Shown here in pieces: positions 1 to 5,595 of a stretch of DNA of 9,561 nucleotides. Each line of letters starts with the position of its first letter. The first letter of the stretch is position 1. Source of the stretch: Pseudomonadota bacterium (GTDB lineage: Bacteria > Pseudomonadota > Alphaproteobacteria > Azospirillales > Azospirillaceae); the NCBI GenBank assembly GCA_023413605.1, contig JAEZPL010000500.1, positions 1-9,561 on the forward strand, written 5' to 3'. The notes beneath the pieces were generated by a model, which was not told the DNA's origin, searched no databases, and saw only the letters and a program-made list of their open reading frames with translations. The translations under genes were made by a program, and so were the position numbers.

Positions 1-380
1 TGAAGGGTCAGACCTCGCGCACCGGCGTTGCCATCAACGGCTTTGAAGGCGGCCAGATGCCCCTTCACCGCCGCCTTCCGAAGCGCGGTTTCCGCAACAT
101 CTTCGCGAAGGAATACTCGGTGGTGAATCTGGGCATGATCCAGAAGGCCATCGACCTCGGCAAGCTCGACGCCAACCAGACCATCGATGCGGTGGCGCTG
201 GAAGCGGCGGGCGTGACGGGCAAGGTGAAGAAGGACGGCGTCCGTCTTCTGGGCAAGGGCGCCCTGACGACGAAGGCCAGCTTCACCGTCGCCGGCGCCT
301 CCAAGTCGGCGCTGGAAGCGGTCGAGAAGGTGGGTGGCAGCGTCACGCTGACCGCGCCCGCCGCCGAAGCCGCCGAGTGA
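1..380 (+). CDS. rplO: 50S ribosomal protein L15, 3' part (5' end outside window)
   Basis: L15 is a large-subunit ribosomal protein that binds 23S rRNA and assembles late. The reading frame is open from base 3 to the TGA at 378-380, giving 125 visible residues. The start codon lies before the window. The glycine-rich L15 signature is present near the left edge as GQTSRTG followed by [18 protein letters not shown]. The C-terminal half carries the usual segment with [10 protein letters not shown] and a short alanine/glutamate-rich tail. Family members are about 145-165 residues, so only a few tens of residues are missing. An internal ATG at 57 lies inside the conserved signature and is not the start. 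The gene is followed by secY, the standard spc-operon order. Identification is firm. Confidence 0.96.
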   Translation, partial: KGQTSRTGVAINGFEGGQMPLHRRLPKRGFRNIFAKEYSVVNLGMIQKAIDLGKLDANQTIDAVALEAAGVTGKVKKDGVRLLGKGALTTKASFTVAGASKSALEAVEKVGGSVTLTAPAAEAAE

Positions 381-388
381 TTGGATGA

Positions 389-408
389 GCCCGCGCTTGC
401 GCGCGGGC
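389..408 (+). other. Perfect GC hairpin just after rplO
   Basis: Eight-base perfect arms (GCCCGCGC at 389-396 and GCGCGGGC at 401-408) enclose a TTGC loop, starting 8 nt after the rplO stop. No T-run follows, so it does not look like an intrinsic terminator. It could stabilise the 3' end of the upstream message or mark an RNA-processing site. Structure is seen in the sequence; role is inferred. Confidence 0.5.
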
Positions 409-440
409 ATCGTCCAGCACTAAATGAAGCGTAGTTGCGA

Positions 441-470
441 GGGGCGGCCTGCATTCTGCAGGACCGCCCC
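441..470 (+). other. 13-bp hairpin in the rplO-secY spacer
   Basis: GGGGCGG (441-447) pairs with CCGCCCC (464-470), and CCTGCA (448-453) pairs with TGCAGG (457-462). Only one bulged A (463) and a 3-nt loop (TTC) interrupt it. There is no downstream T-run. It ends 30 nt before the secY ATG and just upstream of its ribosome-binding site. It could be a processing, stability or translational-control element for secY. No known riboswitch or ribosomal-protein binding motif was recognised in it. Confidence 0.55.
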
Positions 471-500
471 GTTCGCACATAAGGGACAGGGATACGACCC

Positions 501-1841
501 ATGGCATCAGCGGCCGAGCAGCTTGCCGCGAACAATAATTTCGGTGCCTCTTCCAAGGCGACCGAGCTGAAGAAGCGGATCTGGTTCACCCTTGGTGCCT
601 TGATCATCTACCGCCTGGGCACCTACATCCCGCTTCCGGGTGTCAACCCGCAGATCCTGGCCGACATTTTCCGCCAGCAGGGTGGGGGCATACTGGGCAT
701 GTTCGACATGCTGGCCGGCGGTGCGCTGAGCCGTATGACGATCTTCGCCCTCAACATCATGCCGTATATTTCGGCCTCCATCATCGTACAGCTTCTGACT
801 GCGGTGTCGCCGCAAATGGAAGCGCTGAAGAAGGAGGGCGAATCGGGCCGCAAGAAGCTGAACCAGTACACGCGGTTCGGCACCGTGCTGCTGGCGACCG
901 TCCAGGCCTGGGGACTAGCCGTTGGCCTTGAGGCGATGTCGGGCTCGCAAGGCGCGGCCGTTGCCGACCCGGGCATGTTCTTCCGCGTCGCCACTGTCAT
1001 CACGCTGGTGGGCGGTACTCTGTTCCTGATGTGGCTGGGTGAGCAGATCACCGCCCGCGGGATCGGCAATGGTATTTCGCTTATCATTTTCGCCGGCATC
1101 GTCGCGGAACTGCCGCGCGCGTTGGTCAGCACGCTGGAACTGGGCCGCACGGGCGCGCTGTCGACCGTGTTCATCATCTTCATGCTGCTGATGGCTGTCG
1201 GCGTCGTGTTCTTCATCGTGTTCATGGAGCGCGCTCAGCGCCGTCTGCTGATCCAGTACCCGAAGCGGCAGATGGGCAACCGCGTGTTCGGCGGCGAGGC
1301 GTCGCACCTGCCGCTCAAGCTGAACACTTCCGGCGTCATTCCGCCGATCTTCGCATCGTCGCTTCTGCTGCTGCCGCTGACCGTTGTCGGCTTTGCGGGC
1401 GGCGAGGGGCCGGAGTGGCTGCAGACCGTTTCGCGTTACATCGCGCACGGCACGCCGCTGTACATGCTGCTGTACTCCGCGATGATCGTGTTCTTCTGCT
1501 TCTTCTACACGGCAATCGTGTTCAATCCGGCCGAAACCGCGGAGAATCTTCGGAAGTACGGCGGCTTCATCCCGGGAATTCGCCCCGGCAAGAATACGGC
1601 TGACTACATCGACTATGTGCTGACCCGCCTGACGGTGATCGGCTCCGCGTACCTTGTGGCGGTTTGTCTCCTGCCCGAAATCCTGATTTCCCAGCATTCG
1701 GTTCCGTTCTATTTTGGCGGCACCAGCCTGCTGATCGTGGTCACGGTGACGATGGACACGGTCGCGCAGATTCATTCCCATCTGCTGGCGCACCAGTATG
1801 AGGGGCTGATTAAAAAAGCGAAGCTTCGGGGGAGAAAATAA
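501..1841 (+). CDS. secY: Preprotein translocase subunit SecY
   Basis: SecY is the pore-forming subunit of the SecYEG inner-membrane translocon. It takes unfolded proteins from SecA or from SRP-bound ribosomes. The 446-residue product has the usual length and ten hydrophobic segments. Early landmarks are the YIPLPGVN segment after TM1 and the glycine-rich plug region with GGILGMFDMLAGGALSR. The cytosolic loop PKRQMGNRVFGG and the late loop with NPAETAENLRKYGGFIPGIRPG (PGIRPG near residues 358-363) are the conserved SecA/ribosome contact regions. The start at 501 is supported by a GGGACAGGG ribosome-binding site at 483-491. The TAA stop shares its last A with the adk ATG (TAATG), implying translational coupling. 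Identification is firm. Confidence 0.98.
   Translation: MASAAEQLAANNNFGASSKATELKKRIWFTLGALIIYRLGTYIPLPGVNPQILADIFRQQGGGILGMFDMLAGGALSRMTIFALNIMPYISASIIVQLLTAVSPQMEALKKEGESGRKKLNQYTRFGTVLLATVQAWGLAVGLEAMSGSQGAAVADPGMFFRVATVITLVGGTLFLMWLGEQITARGIGNGISLIIFAGIVAELPRALVSTLELGRTGALSTVFIIFMLLMAVGVVFFIVFMERAQRRLLIQYPKRQMGNRVFGGEASHLPLKLNTSGVIPPIFASSLLLLPLTVVGFAGGEGPEWLQTVSRYIAHGTPLYMLLYSAMIVFFCFFYTAIVFNPAETAENLRKYGGFIPGIRPGKNTADYIDYVLTRLTVIGSAYLVAVCLLPEILISQHSVPFYFGGTSLLIVVTVTMDTVAQIHSHLLAHQYEGLIKKAKLRGRK
1828..1834 (+). promoter_or_regulatory. adk ribosome-binding site inside secY
   Basis: GGGGGAG lies within the last secY codons, 6 nt before the adk ATG. Together with the TAATG overlap, it fixes the adk start and suggests that ribosomes ending secY re-initiate on adk. 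Confidence 0.75.
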
Positions 1842-2488
1842 TGAATCTCATTCTGCTCGGACCGCCGGGCGCCGGGAAGGGGACCCAGGCGCGCCGTCTC
1901 GAAGACACGCGCGGACTCGTCCAGCTTTCTACGGGCGACATGCTCCGCGCGATGGTTGCCGAGGGCGGTCCGCTGGGGCAGCAGGCGAAGGAGATCATGT
2001 CGGCCGGCAAATTGATGCCGGACGACCTGATGGTCCAGATGATCGCCGAGCGTATTTCCAAGCCGGACGTCACGAACGGCTTCATTCTCGATGGATTCCC
2101 GCGCACGGTCGCGCAGGCCGAGGCCCTGGACAAGATGCTGGCCGACAAAGGCCTGAAGCTTGACCATGTGATCGAGATGAAGGTTATCGACGACATCCTC
2201 GTCGACCGCATCACCGGCCGTTACACCTGCGCCAAGTGCGGCAAGGGCTATCACGACACCTTCGAGAAGCCGAAGGTCGAGGGTGTCTGCGATGTCTGCG
2301 GCAGCACGGAGTTCAAGCGCCGCGCCGACGACAACGCGGACACGGTCAAGACGCGCTTGGCCCAGTACCACGAGCAGACCGCGCCGATCCTTCCGTACTA
2401 TCAAAGCCGTGGCGTTCTGAAGACGGTGGACGGCATGGCCGAGATCGACGATGTGACCAAACAGATCGAAGGGCTCCTGGCCGCCTGA
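1841..2488 (+). CDS. adk: Adenylate kinase, long zinc-type LID
   Basis: Adenylate kinase interconverts ATP + AMP and 2 ADP in the cytoplasm. The 215-residue protein begins with the P-loop GPPGAGKGT (residues 7-15). The AMP-binding region follows with STGDMLR, and then DGFPRTVAQAE. The LID is the long form with a four-cysteine knuckle, C130-x2-C133 and C150-x2-C153. This matches the zinc-binding adenylate kinases known from Bacillus and many alphaproteobacteria; E. coli Adk lacks these cysteines. The nucleotide-closing arginines are present in RRADDN. The start overlaps the secY stop by one base. The TGA stop itself overlaps another ATG (TGATG). In most relatives rpsM follows; here it does not. 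Confidence 0.98.
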   Translation: MNLILLGPPGAGKGTQARRLEDTRGLVQLSTGDMLRAMVAEGGPLGQQAKEIMSAGKLMPDDLMVQMIAERISKPDVTNGFILDGFPRTVAQAEALDKMLADKGLKLDHVIEMKVIDDILVDRITGRYTCAKCGKGYHDTFEKPKVEGVCDVCGSTEFKRRADDNADTVKTRLAQYHEQTAPILPYYQSRGVLKTVDGMAEIDDVTKQIEGLLAA

Positions 2489-2604
2489 TGGCGACGGCGT
2501 CTGAAGGCGCCACCACCATGACCCGCTTGATCAAGGCTGATGCATTGAACCGCCGGGTTTGGCGGTCGGCGAACACGGGTAGTGTTCATCCGCCGACCGC
2601 CTGA
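2488..2604 (+). CDS. Possible 38-residue ORF coupled to adk
   Basis: An ATG at 2488-2490 overlaps the adk TGA (TGATG), the same kind of overlap used between secY and adk. The frame runs 38 codons to TGA at 2602-2604. The product starts MATASEGATTMTRLIKADAL and ends NTGSVHPPTA. It has no recognisable domain, no membrane segment, and no likeness to the N-terminus of ribosomal protein S13, which would be expected here. A purine stretch GAAGGG (2468-2473) sits rather far (14 nt) from the ATG. Its last third lies in a long hairpin (2561-2601), so the frame may be incidental to an RNA structure. I consider it more likely not to be a real gene, but the coupled start is worth recording. Confidence 0.25.
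   Translation: MATASEGATTMTRLIKADALNRRVWRSANTGSVHPPTA
2561..2601 (+). other. Long 16-bp hairpin downstream of adk
   Basis: GGCGGTCGGC (2561-2570) pairs perfectly with GCCGACCGCC (2592-2601). Directly inside, GAACAC (2571-2576) pairs with GTGTTC (2582-2587) around the loop GGGTA. Four unpaired bases (ATCC, 2588-2591) separate the two stems on the 3' side. No T-run follows, and a separate strong terminator comes about 40 nt later. It may protect the adk message 3' end, be a dispersed palindromic repeat, or be part of a small RNA. Structure is seen; role is unknown. Confidence 0.6.
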
Positions 2605-2638
2605 GCAGGCCGGGGTCGTCCGGAACGCTGAATACGAC

Positions 2639-2675
2639 AAAGCCGCGGGCCTTCATCGGGCTCGCGGCTTTTTCT
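2639..2675 (+). terminator. Intrinsic terminator of the rplO-secY-adk unit
   Basis: AAAGCCGCGGGCC (2639-2651) pairs with 2659-2671 through a 13-bp stem with one G-T pair and a 7-nt loop (TTCATCG). A T-rich tract (TTTTTCT) starts at the end of the stem. This is a textbook Rho-independent terminator on the plus strand. The A residues before the stem could let it act weakly for the convergent GntR gene too. Confidence 0.9.
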
Positions 2676-2677
2676 TT

Positions 2678-2693
2678 GGCCGATTGCTCGGCC
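2678..2693. other. Small perfect hairpin between converging genes
   Basis: GGCCGA (2678-2683) and TCGGCC (2688-2693) flank a TTGC loop. It sits 18 nt beyond the GntR stop codon. Read on the minus strand it is followed by an A-rich stretch, not by T, so termination of the GntR message would have to come from the larger neighbouring hairpin. Confidence 0.4.
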
Positions 2694-2711
2694 GAACAGG
2701 GGGAAGGGAAC

Positions 2712-3482
2712 TCAGGCCGGCGGTGCGGGGACGGACGCCCCTTCGGACTTCTTGTTCATGTCGTTGTAGCGGTCGAGAACCCAGCCGAGATGGGCGGTTG
2801 CGGCTTCGGCAGCCGCGTCGGCATCGCGCCGCTGGATCGCTTCAAAAATGGCGCGGTGATGGTCGATCATCAGCGCCTCCTTGCCCAGCGCGAAGGGCTC
2901 GGTGTGGTGATACTCCATCATCTGGCCGAGGATGTCGCGGATCGTTGCCAGCAGATGCAGGTAAACCGGGCTGTTGGCGGCCTGCGCTACGGCGAGGTGG
3001 AAATCCATGTCGTCGGCGGCCTGCTTGCCGTCGCGGCCGGTTTCACCCATGGCCGCCAGCACCTTGCCGATGCGTTCGACCTGCTCGGGCGTTGCGCGCT
3101 CCGTGGCGCGGCGGGCGGCCCAGCCTTCAAGAGCCTGACGGATCTCCACGAGGTCGCAGAGGTTCGCGTGCTTGACGCGCACCATCTCCGTCAGGGCGCC
3201 GTCCATGGCGCCTGCGGAAGACACCACACGGGTGCCGCCGCCCTGGACGGCGGTGAGGAAGCCCTGGGTCTTCAGCTTCTGCAACGCCGCGCGCACGGAA
3301 ACGCGGCTGACATGCAGCTGTTCGGCCAACTGCCGTTCGCCCGGCAGGCGTTCGCCGGGCACCAGCTCGCCGCGGGCGATTCGTTCGAGGAGCTGCTCGG
3401 CAACCCACTCGGAGATGCGCTGCGACGAGGTGGGGACGTGGAGGGAGTCTTCGGCTTCGGACACGGAGGAAGTCCCCTTCAT
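2712..3482 (-). CDS. GntR-family transcriptional regulator, FadR/FCD subfamily
   Basis: This is a metabolite-responsive DNA-binding regulator, usually a repressor of a nearby catabolic or transport gene. From the ATG at 3482 it has 256 residues. An N-terminal winged helix (about residues 18-88) contains the GntR pattern GERLPGERQLAEQLHVSR, then LKTQGFL and the wing GGGTRV. The C-terminal helical FCD ligand domain follows. It keeps the metal-ligand set of this subfamily: D158 and H162 (DxxxH in DDMDFH), H209 (HHRAIF) and H231 (AHL). The overall look is that of PdhR/LldR-type proteins, but the effector cannot be read from sequence. A TTG two codons upstream (3488) is a weaker start. It lies 78 nt downstream of the EamA gene on the same strand, has a TATAAC box and palindrome right at its start, and may autoregulate. 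Confidence 0.92.
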   Translation of the reverse strand: MKGTSSVSEAEDSLHVPTSSQRISEWVAEQLLERIARGELVPGERLPGERQLAEQLHVSRVSVRAALQKLKTQGFLTAVQGGGTRVVSSAGAMDGALTEMVRVKHANLCDLVEIRQALEGWAARRATERATPEQVERIGKVLAAMGETGRDGKQAADDMDFHLAVAQAANSPVYLHLLATIRDILGQMMEYHHTEPFALGKEALMIDHHRAIFEAIQRRDADAAAEAATAHLGWVLDRYNDMNKKSEGASVPAPPA

Positions 3483-3491
3483 AAGCAATCG

Positions 3492-3519
3492 GTTATAGGT
3501 CGTACCCGAGTCGGGCGAA
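3492..3519 (-). promoter_or_regulatory. Candidate GntR-gene promoter with operator-like palindrome
   Basis: Reading the minus strand, TATAAC (plus 3492-3497) lies only 9 nt before the regulator's ATG. A weak -35 (TTCGCC, plus 3514-3519) is 16 nt further up. The 11-nt palindrome CCCGAGTCGGG (3505-3515) fills the spacer. That is a normal place for an autorepressor operator. No good Shine-Dalgarno lies before the ATG, so the transcript would have a leader of only a few bases. It is not the classic FadR TGGT-N-ACCA site, though GGTCGTACC (3498-3506) is a short symmetrical GGT/ACC element beside it. Confidence 0.4.
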
Positions 3520-3560
3520 TTCCGTCAACGAGGCATCGGGGCGCAGGCCATCGCGCCGCA

Positions 3561-4475
3561 TCAGCGGCTGCCGCGGCGCGCCATCAGGATGCCGACCAGC
3601 ACGATGGCGGCCCCGATGGCCTGCAAAACACCCAGCGGCTCGTCCAGCAGCACCCAGGCCAATACGGCCGCGGCGGCCGGTTGGATCAGCAGGCTGACCG
3701 AGGAAAAGGCCGCGGGCAAGTGGGCGAGGGCGTAAGCGATCAGGCTCTGCCCGCCCGCATGGCTGAACAACGCGAGGCCGAGCAGAACGGCCCACCCCTG
3801 GACGCTGCCGGCGATCAGGCTTTCCCCCGACAGCAGCGCTATGGGCAGCAGGACGACGCCGCTGATCACGCCGCTCCAGGTCATGATGGTGGCCGTGGAG
3901 AATTCCGCGCGCAGACGGCCCACCGACAGGATGTAGCCGCCGTAGAAGACGGCGGTCAGCAGGCCCAGCGCGTCGCCGAACAGATGCTCCGGGCTCAGTT
4001 GCAGGCTCTGCCCCATCAGCACGACGGCGCCGCCCAGCGCCAGCGCGAGGCCCAGCACGAAGGTGCGCGTGAAGCGCTCCTTGAACACCAGCCAGGACAC
4101 CAGCGTCACGAAGATCGGCGCGAAGTTGGCGAGCAGGGTGGAGTTGGCGACCGACGTATACTTAATCGACCAGTGCCAGATCGCGAGATCGCCCGCGAAG
4201 AACAGCCCGGCGGCGGTCAGGCGCAGATAGTCGGACGAGGAGGAGGGCGTGCGGGACCGGCTGCCGCCCTTCGGCTCCAGCGCCATCCAGGCCCACAGGG
4301 CGGGCACGGCGAAGCCCAGCCGCCAGAAGGCGGTCGCGGACGGACCCAGCTCCGACAGGCGGACGAAGATCGGAGCAAAAGCGATGCCCAGCGCCCCGGT
4401 CAACAGGGCGATCAGGGCGACGCGCTGCGCGGCGTCGACGCGCGCGGCGGGGGCGAGGGAGCTGGCGTCCGGCAT
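3561..4475 (-). CDS. DMT-superfamily EamA-type permease
   Basis: This is an inner-membrane drug/metabolite transporter, a family that usually exports amino acids or other small metabolites. From the chosen ATG it has 304 residues, the usual size, with about ten hydrophobic helices forming two EamA repeats. The first repeat has the typical FAPIFVRLSELGP and FWRLGFAVP start and ends with TLLANFAPIFVTLVSWLVF followed by KERF. The second repeat ends with LLIQPAAAAVLAWVLLDEPL, where the acidic/proline DEPL is a family hallmark. A serine/arginine-rich cytosolic loop connects TM2 and TM3. A longer frame begins at 4526, but its extra residues (MRRATLARASCARYNSA) are unlike a DMT start and would lie over a good promoter. 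The start at 4475 is therefore preferred. Substrate is unknown. Confidence 0.9.
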   Translation of the reverse strand: MPDASSLAPAARVDAAQRVALIALLTGALGIAFAPIFVRLSELGPSATAFWRLGFAVPALWAWMALEPKGGSRSRTPSSSSDYLRLTAAGLFFAGDLAIWHWSIKYTSVANSTLLANFAPIFVTLVSWLVFKERFTRTFVLGLALALGGAVVLMGQSLQLSPEHLFGDALGLLTAVFYGGYILSVGRLRAEFSTATIMTWSGVISGVVLLPIALLSGESLIAGSVQGWAVLLGLALFSHAGGQSLIAYALAHLPAAFSSVSLLIQPAAAAVLAWVLLDEPLGVLQAIGAAIVLVGILMARRGSR

Positions 4476-4481
4476 AGCGCT

Positions 4482-4511
4482 GTTATAGCGGGCGCAACTT
4501 GCGCGCGCCAA
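4482..4511 (-). promoter_or_regulatory. Sigma70-like promoter giving a leaderless EamA mRNA
   Basis: On the minus strand TTGGCG (plus 4506-4511) and TATAAC (plus 4482-4487) are separated by 18 nt. The A of the permease ATG (4475) is the seventh base after the -10 box, where transcription normally starts. No Shine-Dalgarno fits before that ATG. Promoter elements are seen; the start site is inferred. Confidence 0.5.
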
Positions 4512-4646
4512 TGTTGCCCGCCGCATGGCTCACCTGCAAATCTCCTCGCTGATTCGCCCCGGCAGGCCCATCAATTTGCCCGGCACCGTGCCTGTGCTCG
4601 TCATTGCGGGATCAACCGGCGCGCGGGCTGTTGGCGCGTGGGAGTC

Positions 4647-4652
4647 TATAAC
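4647..4652 (+). promoter_or_regulatory. Possible -10 box for the amidohydrolase operon
   Basis: A TATAAC hexamer, identical to those of the two minus-strand genes, lies 49 nt before the chosen start at 4702. No convincing -35 occurs 16-18 nt upstream (TTGGCG at 4631 is only 10 nt away), so an activator may be needed or the box may be fortuitous. The rest of this 226-nt divergent gap (4476-4701) holds only a short TCCGG tandem repeat. Confidence 0.25.
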
Positions 4653-4701
4653 CTTTGCCCAAGCTTCCGGTCCGGTCCGTCCCCTGCAATACTGTGGCCC
4701 C

Positions 4702-5589
4702 ATGACGTCGCGATCCCCCCATCCGTCGCCGGAACACCAACCGGCCGAACACGCAAGGCCGGTGACCGCCCCAACGCCGCCGAGGGCCGCACCGCCGCCG
4801 CCTCTGCTCGGCCCCGACGATCCGCCGCCGGTGACGGTGCTGAACCCCGAGTCGGACAGCCCGGTGCTGCTGATCTGCGACCACGCGCACCGCACGGTGC
4901 CCAAGGCGCTCGATGACCTTGGTCTCGGCGAGGACCAGCTATGCCGGCACATCGCCTACGACATCGGCGCGGCGGAGCTGACGCGACGGATGGCGGCCCG
5001 GTTCGGCGCGACGGCGGTGCTGTCCGGCTATTCGCGGCTGGTGATCGATCCGAATCGGGCGCTGAACGACCCGACGGCCATTCCTGTGGTCAGTGACGAT
5101 GTGGTGATCCCGGGCAACCGCGCGCTGGACGCGGCGGAGGAGCGACGGCGGGTGGATGCCATTTTCCGCCCCTACCATGAGGCCATCGCCGCCGAGATCG
5201 CGCGGCGCATGGAGGGGGGGCGGGTGCCGGCCATCGTGTCGGTGCACAGCTTCACGCCGGTCATGCGCGGCGTGGCGCGGCCGTGGCACGTCGGCATTCT
5301 GTGGGACCGGGACCCGCGCATTCCGATTCCGATGATCGAGCGGCTGCGCGCCGACGGACGCTGGTGCGTGGGCGACAACGAGCCCTACACCGGTCGCACG
5401 CCCCTGGGCGGCACGGTGGAAACCCACGCCACGCCGGCCGGATTGCCCAACGTGCTGATCGAGGTGCGCCAGGATCTCATCGCCATTCCGGAGGGAGTCG
5501 CGCAGTGGGCCCAAGTGCTGGGCGACGCGCTGGACCCCATCCTTGCCGACCCTGGCCTGTATCGGGTCGAGATGCACCCGCGGGAGTGA
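4702..5589 (+). CDS. N-formylglutamate amidohydrolase-family protein
   Basis: The family (FGase, HutG type) hydrolyses N-formyl-L-glutamate to formate and glutamate at the end of one histidine-degradation route; many members have uncharacterised substrates. The 295-residue product carries the family landmarks in order. These are the first metal-site region LLICDHAHRTVP (57-67), RHIAYDIGA (82-90), YSRLVIDPNR (110-119), SVHSFTP (180-186), GDNEPY (224-229) and a late IEVRQDLI (253-260). The first 43 residues are a proline-rich, probably disordered extension. The ORF is open further up to 4525, but the extra part overlaps the divergent permease start and is unlike the family, so ATG 4702 is chosen despite a poor ribosome-binding site. 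No hut genes are visible nearby; the next gene is a ligase 6 nt away. Confidence 0.85.
   Translation: MTSRSPHPSPEHQPAEHARPVTAPTPPRAAPPPPLLGPDDPPPVTVLNPESDSPVLLICDHAHRTVPKALDDLGLGEDQLCRHIAYDIGAAELTRRMAARFGATAVLSGYSRLVIDPNRALNDPTAIPVVSDDVVIPGNRALDAAEERRRVDAIFRPYHEAIAAEIARRMEGGRVPAIVSVHSFTPVMRGVARPWHVGILWDRDPRIPIPMIERLRADGRWCVGDNEPYTGRTPLGGTVETHATPAGLPNVLIEVRQDLIAIPEGVAQWAQVLGDALDPILADPGLYRVEMHPRE
5582..5586 (+). promoter_or_regulatory. Ribosome-binding site for the ligase gene
   Basis: GGGAG runs up to the amidohydrolase stop codon, 9 nt before the ATG at 5596. It supports that start and an operon with shared translation. Confidence 0.65.
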
Positions 5590-5595
5590 GACTGA

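Noticed and set aside
389..408. Hairpin after rplO as an intrinsic terminator
   Set aside because: No T-run follows, and secY needs read-through from the ribosomal operon.
915..1793. 292-codon open frame on the minus strand
   Set aside because: Antisense to secY and composed of repetitive R/Q/H/A-rich sequence.
4476..4526. Longer EamA start at 4526
   Set aside because: The added residues are not membrane-transporter-like and would be encoded by the promoter region; the ATG at 4475 fits the promoter spacing.
2676..4916. 746-codon open frame on the plus strand
   Set aside because: It runs antisense to the clear GntR and EamA genes, and its product is low-complexity (Q/H/R/G-rich), typical of shadow frames in GC-rich DNA.
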